Assembly: GCA_009911065.1 (NCBI GenBank)
Contig: QXWR01000005.1
Span: forward strand, 109,879 to 173,878
Direction: 5' to 3'
Length of the DNA: 64,000 nt
Origin: Clostridiaceae bacterium
GTDB taxonomy: Bacteria > Bacillota > Clostridia > Lachnospirales > Lachnospiraceae
Shown: positions 1 through 9,181 of the stretch, in pieces
How positions within the stretch are numbered: the stretch's first letter is position 1
Layout of the letters: each line of letters begins with the position of its first letter
Notes under the pieces: generated by a model
Told to the model about the DNA's origin: nothing
The model's database searches: none
The model's input: the letters and a program-made list of their open reading frames with translations, nothing else
Program-made: the position numbers and the translations under genes

Positions 1-203
1 ACATGTTTGCTGACCATAAGCAAAAAATATGTTTTCCCTCTTGCAATTTCTGGGGAAATCCGTTATCATGTTCTTATTCTCTATTCTGTATTATTCGCAT
101 CATTCTGTTTCCATTTGGCAGTTTTCTGCCAGATTTCACAGGAAATATTTTTGCGTCCAGCTGTGGTCGCGCCATACTTTTATAAAGAAAGGAGTATTTG
201 TAT
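1..203. other. Upstream region of comM
   Basis: No convincing gene is visible here. A short perfect hairpin (TGGCAG, TTTT, CTGCCA at 116-131) could be the tail of a terminator of a gene left of the window. A weak promoter-like pair, TTGCGT at 151-156 and CATACT at 173-178 with a 16-bp spacer, lies just before the comM ribosome site AAAGGAG (188-194). Both assignments are tentative. Confidence 0.3.
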
Positions 204-1748
204 TTGTTCAGTAAAGTATATAGCGCTGGTCTCCAAGGTATCGATGGATATCCGGTGCAAGTAGAGGCAGATGTAAGCACAGGTCTGCCAGGTTTTCATA
301 TGGTGGGATATCTGGCCTCAGAAGTAAAAGAGGCAGAAGAACGAGTAAGAACAGCTCTAAAAAACTCCGGCTTCTCTCTTACTCCCAGAAAAATTACCAT
401 CAATCTGTCACCGGCAGATATTCGCAAAGACGGCACTGCCTTTGATCTGCCAGTGGCTGTGGCTGTGCTGACGGCATATGGAATAACCGATTCGAACGTT
501 TTGGAAAATTCGGTATTTATCGGAGAATTGGGACTGGATGGTAAGGTCAAACCAGTCCGCGGTGTTTTGTCTTTAGTATCTGCACTTTGGAATGCAGGGT
601 GGAAACGATGTTTTCTCCCGGAAGAAAATGCTGCGGAAGGAATGGCTGTGGGACATATGGAAATCGTTAAAGTCCGTCATTTAAAACAGGTTATGGAATT
701 TTTGAAAAATCCAAAAAACATACTGGCAGAAAATCCCTCTCTCTGGAACATACTGGAAGAAAACACAGAAGAGTCTATAGATTTCAAAGAAGTAAATGGA
801 CAGAGACTGGCACGGAGAGCTACGGAAGTGGCTGTGGCAGGGTGTCACAACATTCTCTATCTGGGACCTCCTGGCAGCGGCAAAAGCATGATTGCCCAGC
901 GGATTCCAACGATTATGCCTTCTCTTTCCAGAAAAGAACAACTGGAAATCTCCAAGATTTACAGTGTATGCGGTATGCTTCCTCCTGGAAAAGCCCTTTT
1001 GGGAAAAAGGCCCTTTCGAGCGCCACACCACACCATCACTCCCCATGCCATGGCAGGAGGCGGCAAATATCCAAAACCTGGAGAAATCTCCCTTGCATCC
1101 AGAGGGGTTCTCTTTTTGGATGAGCTTCCAGAGTTTCGCCGGGAAGCCCTGGAGATTTTGCGTCAACCATTGGAAGAAGGTCAGGTGACAATCTCCCGAG
1201 TCAACAATAGCTGCGTCTTTCCTGCCCATGTGCTTTTGGCTGCTGCCATGAATCCCTGTCCCTGCGGTTTTTATCCAGACAGAAACCGCTGTTTCTGCAA
1301 TGAACAGCAAGTACGGCGGTATCTTGGAAAAATATCCAGACCCCTGTTGGAACGAATTGATATTTGTGTGGAGGCATCTCCGGTTTCCTATAAGGACATC
1401 CGGGGAAAAGAAGAAGACAACGAATCTTCTGCTCAAATTAGAGAGCGGGTGGAACAGGCACAAAGGATTCAAAAGGAACGTTTTGCCGAAACCAGCATAT
1501 TTTTTAACAGTGAGATGAGCAACCGACAGGTCAGACAATACTGCACACTGGGGGTAAAGGAAGAAGAACTCCTTTACAAAACCTATCAGGCCCGACAGCT
1601 TAGCGCCCGAAGCTGTCAGAAAATTCTAAAAGTGGCCCGCACCATTGCAGATCTGGACGGCAAAAAAAACATATCCAGACATCATCTCTGTGAAGCAGTC
1701 AGTTACAGAGATTTAGAAGAAAAGTACTGGGGAAAAGAGGTTGGATGA
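204..1748 (+). CDS. comM: ComM/YifB-family Mg-chelatase-like AAA+ ATPase
   Basis: A 514-residue cytoplasmic AAA+ ATPase of the YifB/ComM family. In competent bacteria ComM is a helicase that helps branch migration during integration of transforming DNA; its role in Clostridia is not established. The N-terminal ~180 residues match the Lon-protease-like ChlI domain (VYSAGLQGIDGYPVQVE start). The AAA core follows, with Walker A GPPGSGKS near residue 225 and Walker B LFLDELPEF, then the Mg-chelatase C-terminal domain. I chose the TTG at 204 over the TTG at 198: it gives the family-typical MFSKVYS start and sits 9 nt after GGAG, while 198 is only 3 nt away. The gene overlaps dprA by 4 nt (ATGA), so the two are translationally coupled. 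Confidence 0.93.
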   Translation: MFSKVYSAGLQGIDGYPVQVEADVSTGLPGFHMVGYLASEVKEAEERVRTALKNSGFSLTPRKITINLSPADIRKDGTAFDLPVAVAVLTAYGITDSNVLENSVFIGELGLDGKVKPVRGVLSLVSALWNAGWKRCFLPEENAAEGMAVGHMEIVKVRHLKQVMEFLKNPKNILAENPSLWNILEENTEESIDFKEVNGQRLARRATEVAVAGCHNILYLGPPGSGKSMIAQRIPTIMPSLSRKEQLEISKIYSVCGMLPPGKALLGKRPFRAPHHTITPHAMAGGGKYPKPGEISLASRGVLFLDELPEFRREALEILRQPLEEGQVTISRVNNSCVFPAHVLLAAAMNPCPCGFYPDRNRCFCNEQQVRRYLGKISRPLLERIDICVEASPVSYKDIRGKEEDNESSAQIRERVEQAQRIQKERFAETSIFFNSEMSNRQVRQYCTLGVKEEELLYKTYQARQLSARSCQKILKVARTIADLDGKKNISRHHLCEAVSYRDLEEKYWGKEVG

Positions 1749-2842
1749 TCGAAAAAGAGAAAACATATCTGTATTGGCTCTGCTGCTGCCCTCATCTTGG
1801 GGCTGTCTCCATTCGGAAATTATATGAGCATTATCACAGTTTCGAAACAATATATAATATGGAAGAAAGAGAATTTACGAAAAATCATCTTCTGAAAGCC
1901 TCGCAGGAAAAAGCCCTTCAAGAATGGCGCAGCCGTATTTCTCTCTGCAAAGAAGAATATGCCAAGCTAACCCAACGCCAAGTCCGCTTTGTCACCCCAT
2001 GGGATGAGGATTATCCTAAACAGCTTTTGGACATAGCGGACTATCCCATGGGACTTTTTGTCAAAGGACGGCTTCCCGTCAAAGATCATCCCTCTGTGGC
2101 CATTGTGGGCGCCCGTGGCTGTTCGGTTTACGGCTCTCAGCTGGCAGAAGAATTTGCCTGTACCCTTGCCAGAGAACAAATTCAGATCATCAGCGGAATG
2201 GCCCTTGGAATTGACAGCGCCTCCCATTGGGGCGCCATAAAAGCTTCTGGCGCTACTTTTGGCATACTGGGATGCGGAGTGGATATCTGTTACCCTGCTT
2301 CCAATTATAATCTATATGAATCCATCATTCGCACTGGAGGAATCCTTTCGGAGTTTCCTTTAAAAACCAATCCAAAAGCCCGAAATTTTCCTATGCGGAA
2401 CCGGATTATCAGCGGCTTGGCCGATGTAATCTTGGTGGTGGAAGCAAAGGCAAGAAGCGGGTCTCTCATTACTGCTGAAACCGGATTGGAACAGGGACGA
2501 GAAATTTTTGCAGTTCCCGGCCGAATTACCGATTATTTAAGCGCTGGGTGCAATCAACTGATTCAGCAGGGGGCAGAAATCGCAACTTCACCTGGAGACA
2601 TTCTGGAATATTTAGGTATCAAGTACAAAAAACAATTAATTATTCATGAAAAAAACGCAAATAGTCTTGCAAAGAAAGAAAAAATGTTGTATAGTTGCCT
2701 AGATTTCAAACCGAAACATTTGGATGATATCATGGACAACTGTGGTTTAACACTCAGTGAATGTATGAGCATTTTGCTGGAGTTAGAGCTTGGGGGATAC
2801 GTCTTTCGTTCGGCAAATCATTATTATGGAAAAAAACTGTGA
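1745..2842 (+). CDS. dprA: DNA-processing protein DprA
   Basis: A 365-residue DprA/Smf protein. In competent bacteria it binds incoming single-stranded DNA and loads RecA. The Rossmann-like core spans about residues 105-310. It shows the family signatures VAIVGARGCSVYG, SGMALGIDSASHWGA, GCGVDICYP and the near-invariant FPMRNRIISGL, followed by SGSLITAETGLEQGR. An N-terminal helical region of about 100 residues and a C-terminal winged-helix-like tail (about 310-365) complete the usual layout. Its ATG overlaps the comM stop by 4 nt, and topA begins 16 nt downstream, so comM-dprA-topA form one unit. That order is common in Firmicutes. It does not by itself show that the organism is naturally transformable. 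Confidence 0.95.
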   Translation: MIEKEKTYLYWLCCCPHLGAVSIRKLYEHYHSFETIYNMEEREFTKNHLLKASQEKALQEWRSRISLCKEEYAKLTQRQVRFVTPWDEDYPKQLLDIADYPMGLFVKGRLPVKDHPSVAIVGARGCSVYGSQLAEEFACTLAREQIQIISGMALGIDSASHWGAIKASGATFGILGCGVDICYPASNYNLYESIIRTGGILSEFPLKTNPKARNFPMRNRIISGLADVILVVEAKARSGSLITAETGLEQGREIFAVPGRITDYLSAGCNQLIQQGAEIATSPGDILEYLGIKYKKQLIIHEKNANSLAKKEKMLYSCLDFKPKHLDDIMDNCGLTLSECMSILLELELGGYVFRSANHYYGKKL

Positions 2843-2858
2843 AATGTAGGAGCAAATC

Positions 2859-4937
2859 ATGGCGAAAAGTTTAGTTATTGTGGAGTCACCAGCAAAGGTG
2901 AAAACCATCCGGAAATTCTTGGGAGCCAACTACGAAGTGGACGCTTCCAACGGACATGTACGGGATCTTCCGAAAAGTTCTCTGGGCATTGACGTGGAAC
3001 ATGATTATGAACCCAAATATATCACCATCCGGGGAAAGGGAGATGTTCTGTCTAAACTTCGCAAAGAAGTAAAAAAAGCAGACAAAATCTATCTGGCAAC
3101 AGACCCTGACCGGGAAGGTGAGGCGATTTCCTGGCATTTGATGAAGGCCCTGAAGCTGGATGAACTGGATGATAAAAAAATGTATCGTGTCAGTTTCAAT
3201 GAGATTACAAAAACTGCAGTGAAAAATTCCCTGAAAAATCCAAGAAAGATTGATATGGATTTGGTAGATGCCCAACAGGCAAGAAGAATGCTGGATCGGA
3301 TGGTGGGTTACAGCATCAGTCCTCTTTTATGGGCCAAGGTAAAACGAGGATTAAGCGCTGGAAGGGTCCAGTCTGTGGCTCTTCGTATGATCTGTGACCG
3401 GGAAGACGAGATTGGAGCATTTGTTCCGGAAGAATACTGGAATCTGGAAGCGAATTTAAAACAGTCTGGAGCACGTAAACCTTTAAAGGCTAAATTTTAT
3501 GGAACACGCCATGAAAAAATTGCCATTCATAACAAAGAAGAGCTGGAGAAGATCTTGTCAGGACTGGAAAACCAGACTTTTATTGTGGAAGAAATAAAAA
3601 GCGGCGAACGGACGAAAAAACCGCCAATTCCCTTTACTACCAGTACGCTTCAGCAGGAGGCATCCAAAGTACTGAATTTTTCCACTCAGAAAACCATGCG
3701 TCTGGCACAGCAATTATATGAGGGCGTGGATATTCAGGGTCACGGAACCATCGGACTGATTACCTATCTTCGTACTGACTCCACCCGAATTGCAGATGAG
3801 GCAGATGCCGCTGCCAGAAAGTATATTGAAGATACTTACGGAGCAAATTATGTGTTAAAAAGCGAATATGCCCGGAAAAATACCGGGAAAATTCAGGATG
3901 CTCATGAAGCCATCCGCCCTACGGACATTACCCTGACTCCAGTTAAAATAAAAGATTCCTTACAAAGAGACTTATTTCGTCTCTATCAGCTGATTTGGAA
4001 ACGCTTTGCAGCCAGCCGAATGCAGCCAGCCGTGTATGAAACTACCTCCGTAAAAATCGGAGCCGGAGATTATCTGTTTACTTTATCCACTTCTAAATTG
4101 TCCTTTGATGGCTTTATGTCGGTCTATGTACAGGAAGATGACAAAGAAGAAACCAATACGCTTCTTGGCAAATTGGAAAAGGGAGCATTGCTGGAATTAA
4201 GTGAACTTCTTCCCTCCCAGCATTTTACTCAGCCTCCGGCCCACTATACAGAAGCCTCTCTGGTGAAAGCTCTGGAAGAACAGGGAATTGGAAGACCAAG
4301 CACCTACGCTCCCACCATCACTACGATTTTGGCGCGACGTTATGTGACAAAAGAAAATAAAAATCTTTATGTGACGGAATTAGGTGAAGCGGTCAACAAA
4401 ATTATGAAACAATGTTTTCCAAGTATTGTGGACACAAGTTTTACTGCCAACATGGAGATGTTGTTGGATAAAGTAGGGGATGGCTCGGTCAAGTGGAAAA
4501 CCGTGGTGGAAAACTTTTATCCGGATTTGGATGAGGCGGTAAAAACAGCCCAGACAACATTGGAATCCATTAAGATTGCAGACGAAGTTACCGATGTAAT
4601 CTGTGATCTGTGCGGCCGCAATATGGTGATCAAATACGGGCCTCACGGAAAATTTCTGGCATGTCCCGGTTTTCCGGAATGCAAAAACACAAAACCTTAT
4701 TTGGAAAAAATCGGAGTTCCCTGCCCCAAATGCGGCAGTGAAGTGGTGATTAAAAAGACCAAAAAAGGACGCCGATTTTATGGATGTGAGAAAAATCCCG
4801 ATTGTGATTTTATGTCCTGGCAAAAACCATCTTTGGAAAAATGTCCCAAGTGCGGCAGCTACATGGTAGAGCGGGGAAATAAACTGGTGTGTGCAGGAGA
4901 ACAATGCGGGTATAGTATGAATATAAAATCAAAATAG
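2859..4937 (+). CDS. topA: DNA topoisomerase I (type IA)
   Basis: A 692-residue type IA topoisomerase that relaxes negative supercoils. The TOPRIM domain opens the protein (AKSLVIVESPAKVKTI), with the acidic DPDREGEAISWH metal site. The active-site tyrosine lies near residue 303 in YLRTDSTR. The C-terminus carries three C4 zinc ribbons, starting CDLCGRN, CPKCGSE and CPKCGSY, as in many Firmicutes enzymes. The ATG follows AGGAG at 2848-2852. It is the third gene of the comM-dprA-topA unit; codY then has its own promoter. Length and domain order are normal, with no sign of damage. Confidence 0.97.
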   Translation: MAKSLVIVESPAKVKTIRKFLGANYEVDASNGHVRDLPKSSLGIDVEHDYEPKYITIRGKGDVLSKLRKEVKKADKIYLATDPDREGEAISWHLMKALKLDELDDKKMYRVSFNEITKTAVKNSLKNPRKIDMDLVDAQQARRMLDRMVGYSISPLLWAKVKRGLSAGRVQSVALRMICDREDEIGAFVPEEYWNLEANLKQSGARKPLKAKFYGTRHEKIAIHNKEELEKILSGLENQTFIVEEIKSGERTKKPPIPFTTSTLQQEASKVLNFSTQKTMRLAQQLYEGVDIQGHGTIGLITYLRTDSTRIADEADAAARKYIEDTYGANYVLKSEYARKNTGKIQDAHEAIRPTDITLTPVKIKDSLQRDLFRLYQLIWKRFAASRMQPAVYETTSVKIGAGDYLFTLSTSKLSFDGFMSVYVQEDDKEETNTLLGKLEKGALLELSELLPSQHFTQPPAHYTEASLVKALEEQGIGRPSTYAPTITTILARRYVTKENKNLYVTELGEAVNKIMKQCFPSIVDTSFTANMEMLLDKVGDGSVKWKTVVENFYPDLDEAVKTAQTTLESIKIADEVTDVICDLCGRNMVIKYGPHGKFLACPGFPECKNTKPYLEKIGVPCPKCGSEVVIKKTKKGRRFYGCEKNPDCDFMSWQKPSLEKCPKCGSYMVERGNKLVCAGEQCGYSMNIKSK

Positions 4938-4965
4938 AAAAAAGTCAAAAAATTTCGAAAAACTA

Positions 4966-4994
4966 TTGTTATTACTAAAAAATCGTGTTAAAAT
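4966..4994 (+). promoter_or_regulatory. Putative sigma-A promoter of codY
   Basis: TTGTTA (4966-4971) and TAAAAT (4989-4994) are separated by 17 bp in the AT-rich topA-codY gap. They lie about 75 bp before the codY start. I looked for an autoregulatory CodY box here and found none better than six mismatches. Confidence 0.55.
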
Positions 4995-5070
4995 TTAATT
5001 TGAAAATATCCTTTTCCGTACAGCGCTAGATTCTGAGCGGAATAACCACAAGCTGAGGAGGTTTTTCGAA

Positions 5071-5847
5071 ATGAGTGTACAATTGCTGGATAAGACAAGA
5101 AAAATCAACAAGTTATTGCACAACAACAATTCACAGAAGGTAGTTTTCAATGATATTTGCAAGATTTTAAGTGACATCCTGCTTTCCAATATTCTTGTTA
5201 TCAGTAAAAAAGGAAAAGTTTTGGGAGTAGGGCTTTGTCCCGGCGTGGATGAGATTGAAGAGCTGATTGAAGACCAGGTGGGCGGTTTCGTGGACCATCT
5301 GCTGAACGAACGGCTTTTGAGTATTCTTTCCACCAAGGAAAATGTGAATTTGGCCACTTTAGGGTTTGCTGAGGAAAATGTCAGAAAATATCAGGCCATT
5401 ATTACTCCTATCGATATTGCAGGAGAACGTCTTGGCACATTGTTTATTTACAAATGTGATGAACAGTATAATATTGATGACATTATTCTAAGCGAATATG
5501 GCACTACTGTAGTGGGATTGGAGATGATGCGGTCTGTCAACGAAGAAAATGCAGAAGAAACCAGAAAAGTGCAGATTGTCAAATCTGCCATCAGCACATT
5601 GTCCTTCTCAGAATTAGATGCCATCACCCACATATTTGAGGAACTGGACGGCAATGAAGGGATTCTTGTGGCCAGCAAAATTGCTGACCGGGTAGGAATC
5701 ACCCGGTCTGTAATCGTCAATGCCCTTCGGAAGTTTGAAAGCGCAGGAGTAATCGAATCCCGCTCTTCCGGCATGAAGGGTACTTACATTAAAGTTTTGA
5801 ATGATGTGGTATTTGATGAGCTGAAAAACATTAAGACTGCAAAATAA
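5071..5847 (+). CDS. codY: GTP- and branched-chain amino acid-sensing regulator CodY
   Basis: A 258-residue CodY homologue. CodY is a global Firmicutes repressor that binds DNA when GTP and branched-chain amino acids are plentiful, and it controls amino acid synthesis, transport and stationary-phase genes. The N-terminal GAF ligand domain covers about residues 1-155. The C-terminal winged helix-turn-helix is clear in SKIADRVGITRSVIVNALRK, followed by the wing SRSSGMKGTY. Start ATG 5071 follows GGAGG. Length matches the family (about 259). Its presence makes CodY boxes a reasonable search elsewhere in the window; weak candidates lie upstream of hisA and hisZ. Confidence 0.96.
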   Translation: MSVQLLDKTRKINKLLHNNNSQKVVFNDICKILSDILLSNILVISKKGKVLGVGLCPGVDEIEELIEDQVGGFVDHLLNERLLSILSTKENVNLATLGFAEENVRKYQAIITPIDIAGERLGTLFIYKCDEQYNIDDIILSEYGTTVVGLEMMRSVNEENAEETRKVQIVKSAISTLSFSELDAITHIFEELDGNEGILVASKIADRVGITRSVIVNALRKFESAGVIESRSSGMKGTYIKVLNDVVFDELKNIKTAK

Positions 5848-5910
5848 TTTTCGTCTTTCGTGGCTGCCATGATGGAACTCTTTCTAACACAGCAGCCACA
5901 AAGGTTCTTC

Positions 5911-7002
5911 TTATTCCTTTGCCTGGATATATTTCTGAGCTGTCAGAAGCTCTGCACACAGAACCGCTCCTCCTGCTGCTCCCCTGAGCGTATTGTGGGA
6001 TAATCCTACAAACTTATAGTCATATATGGTATCTTCCCGAAGGCGTCCCACAGAAATTCCCATTCCGTTTTCAAAATCTACATCCAAAGAAACCTGAGGC
6101 CGATTGTCCTCCTCCAAATACTGAATAAACTGTTTGGGAGCGCTGGGCAGCTGAATCTTTTGGGGAATCCCCTGGAAATGAATCATTCGCTCAATCAGCT
6201 CTTCCTTTGACGGTTTTTTTCGAAATTTCACAAAAACTGCAGCAGTATGTCCATTGAGAACCGGTACCCGAATACATTGACAGGTAATCTTTGGTTCTTC
6301 CCCTTTGACAATCACACCATCTTCGATCTTTCCCCACAACCGCAGCGGTTCCTGCTCACTTTTCTCTTCCTCTCCCCCAATATAGGGAATAATATTGCCC
6401 ACCATCTCCGGCCAGTCCTTAAACGTCTTTCCTGCCCCTGAAATAGCCTGATAAGTAGTGGCAACCACCTCATAAGGCTCAAACTCTTTCCATGCAGTCA
6501 AAACTGGGGCATAACTTTGAATCGAACAGTTTGGCTTTACGGCAATAAATCCCTTTTTGGTTCCCAGCCGCTTTTTCTGAAACTCAATTACCTGAAAATG
6601 TTCTGGATTGATCTCTGGAATTACCATAGGCACATCCGGCGTCCACCGATGAGCGCTGTTGTTGGAAACCACCGGAACCTCTGCTTTTGCATAGGCTTCC
6701 TCAATGGCACGAATCTCTTCTTTGCTCATATCCACCGCACTAAATACAAAGTCCACCTGAGCAGAAACTTTGTCCACCTCATTGACATTCATCACGATTT
6801 GATGTTTCACGGAATCTGGCATGGGACTCTCCATCTTCCATCGGTCTCCCACTGCCTCCTCATAGGTCTTTCCTGCAGAACGAGGACTTGCAGCCACCGC
6901 TGTTACCTCAAACCAGGGATGATTCTCCAAAAGGGTAATAAATCTCTGCCCTACCATTCCGGTAGCGCCAAGTACGCCAACCCGCAATTTCTTTTCCATC
7001 AT
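5911..7002 (-). CDS. asd: Aspartate-semialdehyde dehydrogenase
   Basis: A 363-residue NADP-dependent enzyme that reduces aspartyl phosphate to aspartate semialdehyde, the branch point to lysine, diaminopimelate, threonine and methionine. The N-terminal Rossmann motif GATGMVGQRF and the catalytic cysteine near residue 159 in KPNCSIQSY are clear, as is the late NGHTAAVFVKF segment. The sequence belongs to the archaeal/fungal-type branch of Asd rather than the E. coli type, judging from the HPWFEVTAVAASPRSAGK start. There are two adjacent ATG codons (7002 and 6999) after GAGGAG; either could be used. The gene stands alone, convergent with codY, with its own promoter at 7044-7072. Confidence 0.94.
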   Translation of the reverse strand: MMEKKLRVGVLGATGMVGQRFITLLENHPWFEVTAVAASPRSAGKTYEEAVGDRWKMESPMPDSVKHQIVMNVNEVDKVSAQVDFVFSAVDMSKEEIRAIEEAYAKAEVPVVSNNSAHRWTPDVPMVIPEINPEHFQVIEFQKKRLGTKKGFIAVKPNCSIQSYAPVLTAWKEFEPYEVVATTYQAISGAGKTFKDWPEMVGNIIPYIGGEEEKSEQEPLRLWGKIEDGVIVKGEEPKITCQCIRVPVLNGHTAAVFVKFRKKPSKEELIERMIHFQGIPQKIQLPSAPKQFIQYLEEDNRPQVSLDVDFENGMGISVGRLREDTIYDYKFVGLSHNTLRGAAGGAVLCAELLTAQKYIQAKE

Positions 7003-7043
7003 TGTGTTCTCCTCATTGAATGATTTAATTTTACTATTTGACT

Positions 7044-7072
7044 ATCCTATCTCATATTGACAAAAAAATCAA
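7044..7072 (-). promoter_or_regulatory. Putative sigma-A promoter of asd
   Basis: Reading the minus strand, TTGATT (7072-7067) and TAGGAT (7049-7044) are spaced 17 bp apart and lie about 45 bp before the asd start codon. The match is moderate. Confidence 0.5.
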
Positions 7073-7194
7073 TACCCATTCGCGTGAAAAATACATTTGT
7101 CTTTGATACAAAGACATTCATTAAAAATGTTTCCATTGACTTCCACACATGCCGGACAAAAAAATTCCCCATACTATCTTTGGAGGTGATGATG

Positions 7195-7368
7195 ATGAGT
7201 CCAAAAGAACTAAACTATATTGATGATGCCCTTGGACATGAAAAATTTCTGAAAACTCAGTGTCAGGACGCCATCAAAAATCTGCAGGATACGGAACTGA
7301 AAAACTGTGTGCAGCAAATTTATGACAAACACCAGCAGATCTTTGACACATTCTATCACTTAACCTAA
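7195..7368 (+). CDS. Small spore coat-associated protein (hypothetical)
   Basis: A 57-residue acidic protein starting MSPKELNYIDDALGHEK. I do not recognise a named family with certainty. It sits 13 nt before a CotF-like gene and has a similar helical, hydrophilic character, so it is probably the partner subunit of that coat gene. Three ATGs in a row follow GGAGGT (7182-7187). The third (7195) has the best spacing, 7 nt. No signal peptide or membrane segment is visible. A perfect inverted repeat GTCTTTG-ATA-CAAAGAC lies upstream at 7099-7115 and could be a control site. The call rests on context more than on sequence. Confidence 0.6.
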   Translation: MSPKELNYIDDALGHEKFLKTQCQDAIKNLQDTELKNCVQQIYDKHQQIFDTFYHLT

Positions 7369-7381
7369 GGAGGTGAATACA

Positions 7382-7630
7382 ATGGATGACAGATGTATTA
7401 TGGAAAACCTGCTTCTGACTACCAAAGGCGTCTGTGACTTGTATATGCATGGTACTATCGAATCTTCCACTGCCAATGTTCATCAAACCTTTCATCAAGC
7501 GTTGAAAGACAGCCTTTGTATGCAGGATGACCTTTATCAGAAAATGACTGCCAAAGGATGGTACAGCACACAACAGGCAGATGCCAGCCAGATTCAAAAG
7601 GTACACAACCAGTACGCTAAAATTTCCTGA
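7382..7630 (+). CDS. CotF-family spore coat protein
   Basis: An 82-residue protein resembling the CotF/Coat_F family of Bacillus and Clostridia. Recognisable segments are CIMENLLLTTKGVCDLYMHG near the N-terminus and the tail with MTAKGWYSTQQADASQI. Proteins of this type are packed into the coat of the endospore, so the pair suggests a spore-forming host. The ATG at 7382 follows AAGGAGGT (7367-7374); an in-frame GTG at 7373 falls inside that ribosome site and is unlikely. It is translated right after the small gene at 7195 and is followed by a hairpin. Its expression is expected to be sporulation-specific, but I could not identify a sporulation sigma promoter with confidence. Confidence 0.82.
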   Translation: MDDRCIMENLLLTTKGVCDLYMHGTIESSTANVHQTFHQALKDSLCMQDDLYQKMTAKGWYSTQQADASQIQKVHNQYAKIS

Positions 7631-7653
7631 CTCTTCTTTACGAAAAGTGAAAA

Positions 7654-7688
7654 CCGCCTTCTCCTGGTTCTCCTTCCAGGAGCGGCGG
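7654..7688 (+). terminator. Hairpin after the spore coat pair
   Basis: CCGCC-TT-CTCCTGG (7654-7667) pairs with CCAGGAG-C-GGCGG (7676-7688) in a GC-rich stem 24 nt after the stop. The following bases are only partly T-rich (GGTTTCTTTTC), so this is a plausible rather than classic intrinsic terminator. Confidence 0.5.
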
Positions 7689-7824
7689 TGGGAAACTGGT
7701 TTCTTTTCAGTTGCAAATCCCTATTTCTTATGGTATGATGATAAAAAAAGCTTTTCTGTTACAGAAACCCGATTTTCAGGCCCTCTCTGATACAGAAATG
7801 AAGCAGACAGATGAGGTTTACAAC

Positions 7825-9078
7825 ATGGAAATCATACATAGCGACAAAGTAATAACCGTGATACGCAGAGGATTGAATCGAATCGACTCAAGGCTCATTG
7901 ATCATGGAGTGAAAGTGATGCTTGTTTTGCAGGATATGCTGAAGGCGGACGGCTGTCAGGATGAAACCCTATTGAAAAACATGTCCATATTGGCTCTTCT
8001 TCATGATGTGGGTGCTTACCGCACAGAAGATATCAACAATCTGATAAAGTTTGAGATTGGAAATGTGTGGGAGCATTCCATCTATGGATATTTGTTTTTG
8101 AGAGAGTTTACTCCCTTAGGAGAATGGGCAAAAATTGTTCTTTACCATCATGCGGACTTTTGTGCCATGACAGACCAGCCAGAGCAGATTCGGCGCTGCG
8201 CTCAGCTGCTTCATACGGCAGACCGTGTGGTTGTATGGCATGATGAAGTAAAGCGGACTGTGACGGAACTAGAGAAACATTTTTCTCTGGTAAAAGGAAA
8301 GAAATTTTCACCAGAATCCATTGACCTTTGGAACAAATGCCAGAAAGAAGGCACCTTTTCCAAACTGGATGACCCCAAATATTTGGATGAGGCCCTTAAG
8401 TGCTGCCTGTTTGACAAGGAAGAATCTATAGCCTATCTGATGATGGTGATCTATACCATTGATTTTCGAAGCCGGGATACCGTCACCCACACCATAGGAG
8501 TTATGGAGATCGGACGGCAGCTGGCCAGACAAATGGGACTTTCCGAGAAAATCTGCCAGCAAATTTACTATGGAGCCATGCTGCATGACCTGGGGAAAAT
8601 CGGAACTCCGGTTTCCATTCTGGAACGGCCAGGGCGGCTGACTCCGGAGGAAATGGCTGTGATGCGTCATCATGTAGTTTTAACCGGTCAGATTTTAGAA
8701 GGTTGTGTGGATGAAGAAATTGCCCGAATCGCCTTGAGGCACCACGAAAAACTGGATGGTTCCGGATATCCTCTGGGACTTTCCGCAGAGGAACTGACCG
8801 TGCCGGAACGTCTCCTTGCAGTGGCAGACATTACCAGCGCATTGTGTATGAGCCGCAGCTATAAAGATTCCTATCCAAAAGAACGGTGTTTGGGTGTTCT
8901 ATTGGATATGTGCCACAGTGGAAAATTGGACAAAAACATTGTTTCTGTCATGGAAACTTATTTTGATGAAATCATTGAGAAAGCCAATGAAGCATGTAAG
9001 CCTTTAAGAGACGCCTATGAGCGGATTCACACGGAATATCCCTCCATCTTAAAAGTGCATATGCCAAAGGATTCTTAA
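7825..9078 (+). CDS. Double-HD protein with C-terminal HD-GYP phosphodiesterase domain
   Basis: A 417-residue soluble protein with two HD-type modules. The N-terminal one (about residues 1-180) has a degenerate metal site, LLHDVGAYRTED, and LYHHADF. The C-terminal one (about 215-400) is a canonical HD-GYP domain: HTIGVME, MLHDLGKIGTP, MRHHVVLTG, ALRHHEKLDGSGYP and VADI. HD-GYP enzymes usually hydrolyse cyclic di-GMP to GMP. The start is placed at ATG 7825 after GAGG; the frame is open back to 7711 but that part has no ribosome site and covers the hairpin region. No receiver or membrane domain is attached, so the input signal is unknown. It is convergent with parC and shares the gap holding the parC terminator. 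Confidence 0.85.
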   Translation: MEIIHSDKVITVIRRGLNRIDSRLIDHGVKVMLVLQDMLKADGCQDETLLKNMSILALLHDVGAYRTEDINNLIKFEIGNVWEHSIYGYLFLREFTPLGEWAKIVLYHHADFCAMTDQPEQIRRCAQLLHTADRVVVWHDEVKRTVTELEKHFSLVKGKKFSPESIDLWNKCQKEGTFSKLDDPKYLDEALKCCLFDKEESIAYLMMVIYTIDFRSRDTVTHTIGVMEIGRQLARQMGLSEKICQQIYYGAMLHDLGKIGTPVSILERPGRLTPEEMAVMRHHVVLTGQILEGCVDEEIARIALRHHEKLDGSGYPLGLSAEELTVPERLLAVADITSALCMSRSYKDSYPKERCLGVLLDMCHSGKLDKNIVSVMETYFDEIIEKANEACKPLRDAYERIHTEYPSILKVHMPKDS

Positions 9079-9120
9079 AAAAGGACATTCCATGAAAACA
9101 TTCCATGGTCTGTATTAAAA

Positions 9121-9160
9121 CAAAAAATGGAACAGAATCCGAAAAAGTTTTCTGTTCCAT
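9121..9160 (-). terminator. Intrinsic terminator of parE-parC
   Basis: On the minus strand an 11-bp perfect stem, ATGGAACAGAA with TTCTGTTCCAT (9160-9150 with 9137-9127), is followed immediately by six T. It sits just after the parC stop and is a classic intrinsic terminator. Confidence 0.85.
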
Positions 9161-9181
9161 CCTAATTTAATGAACTAGTCT

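Noticed and set aside
681..1538. Long open frame antisense to comM (285 codons)
   Set aside because: It lies wholly inside a clear AAA+ gene, has no ribosome site, and its residue pattern is not protein-like.
7145..7180. Sigma-K-like -10 (CATActaT) before the spore coat pair
   Set aside because: It would put the start site on the ribosome site, and no -35 at correct spacing is convincing.
7711..7824. N-terminal extension of the HD protein
   Set aside because: No ribosome site at 7711, overlap with the hairpin after the coat genes, and ATG 7825 follows GAGG at good spacing.
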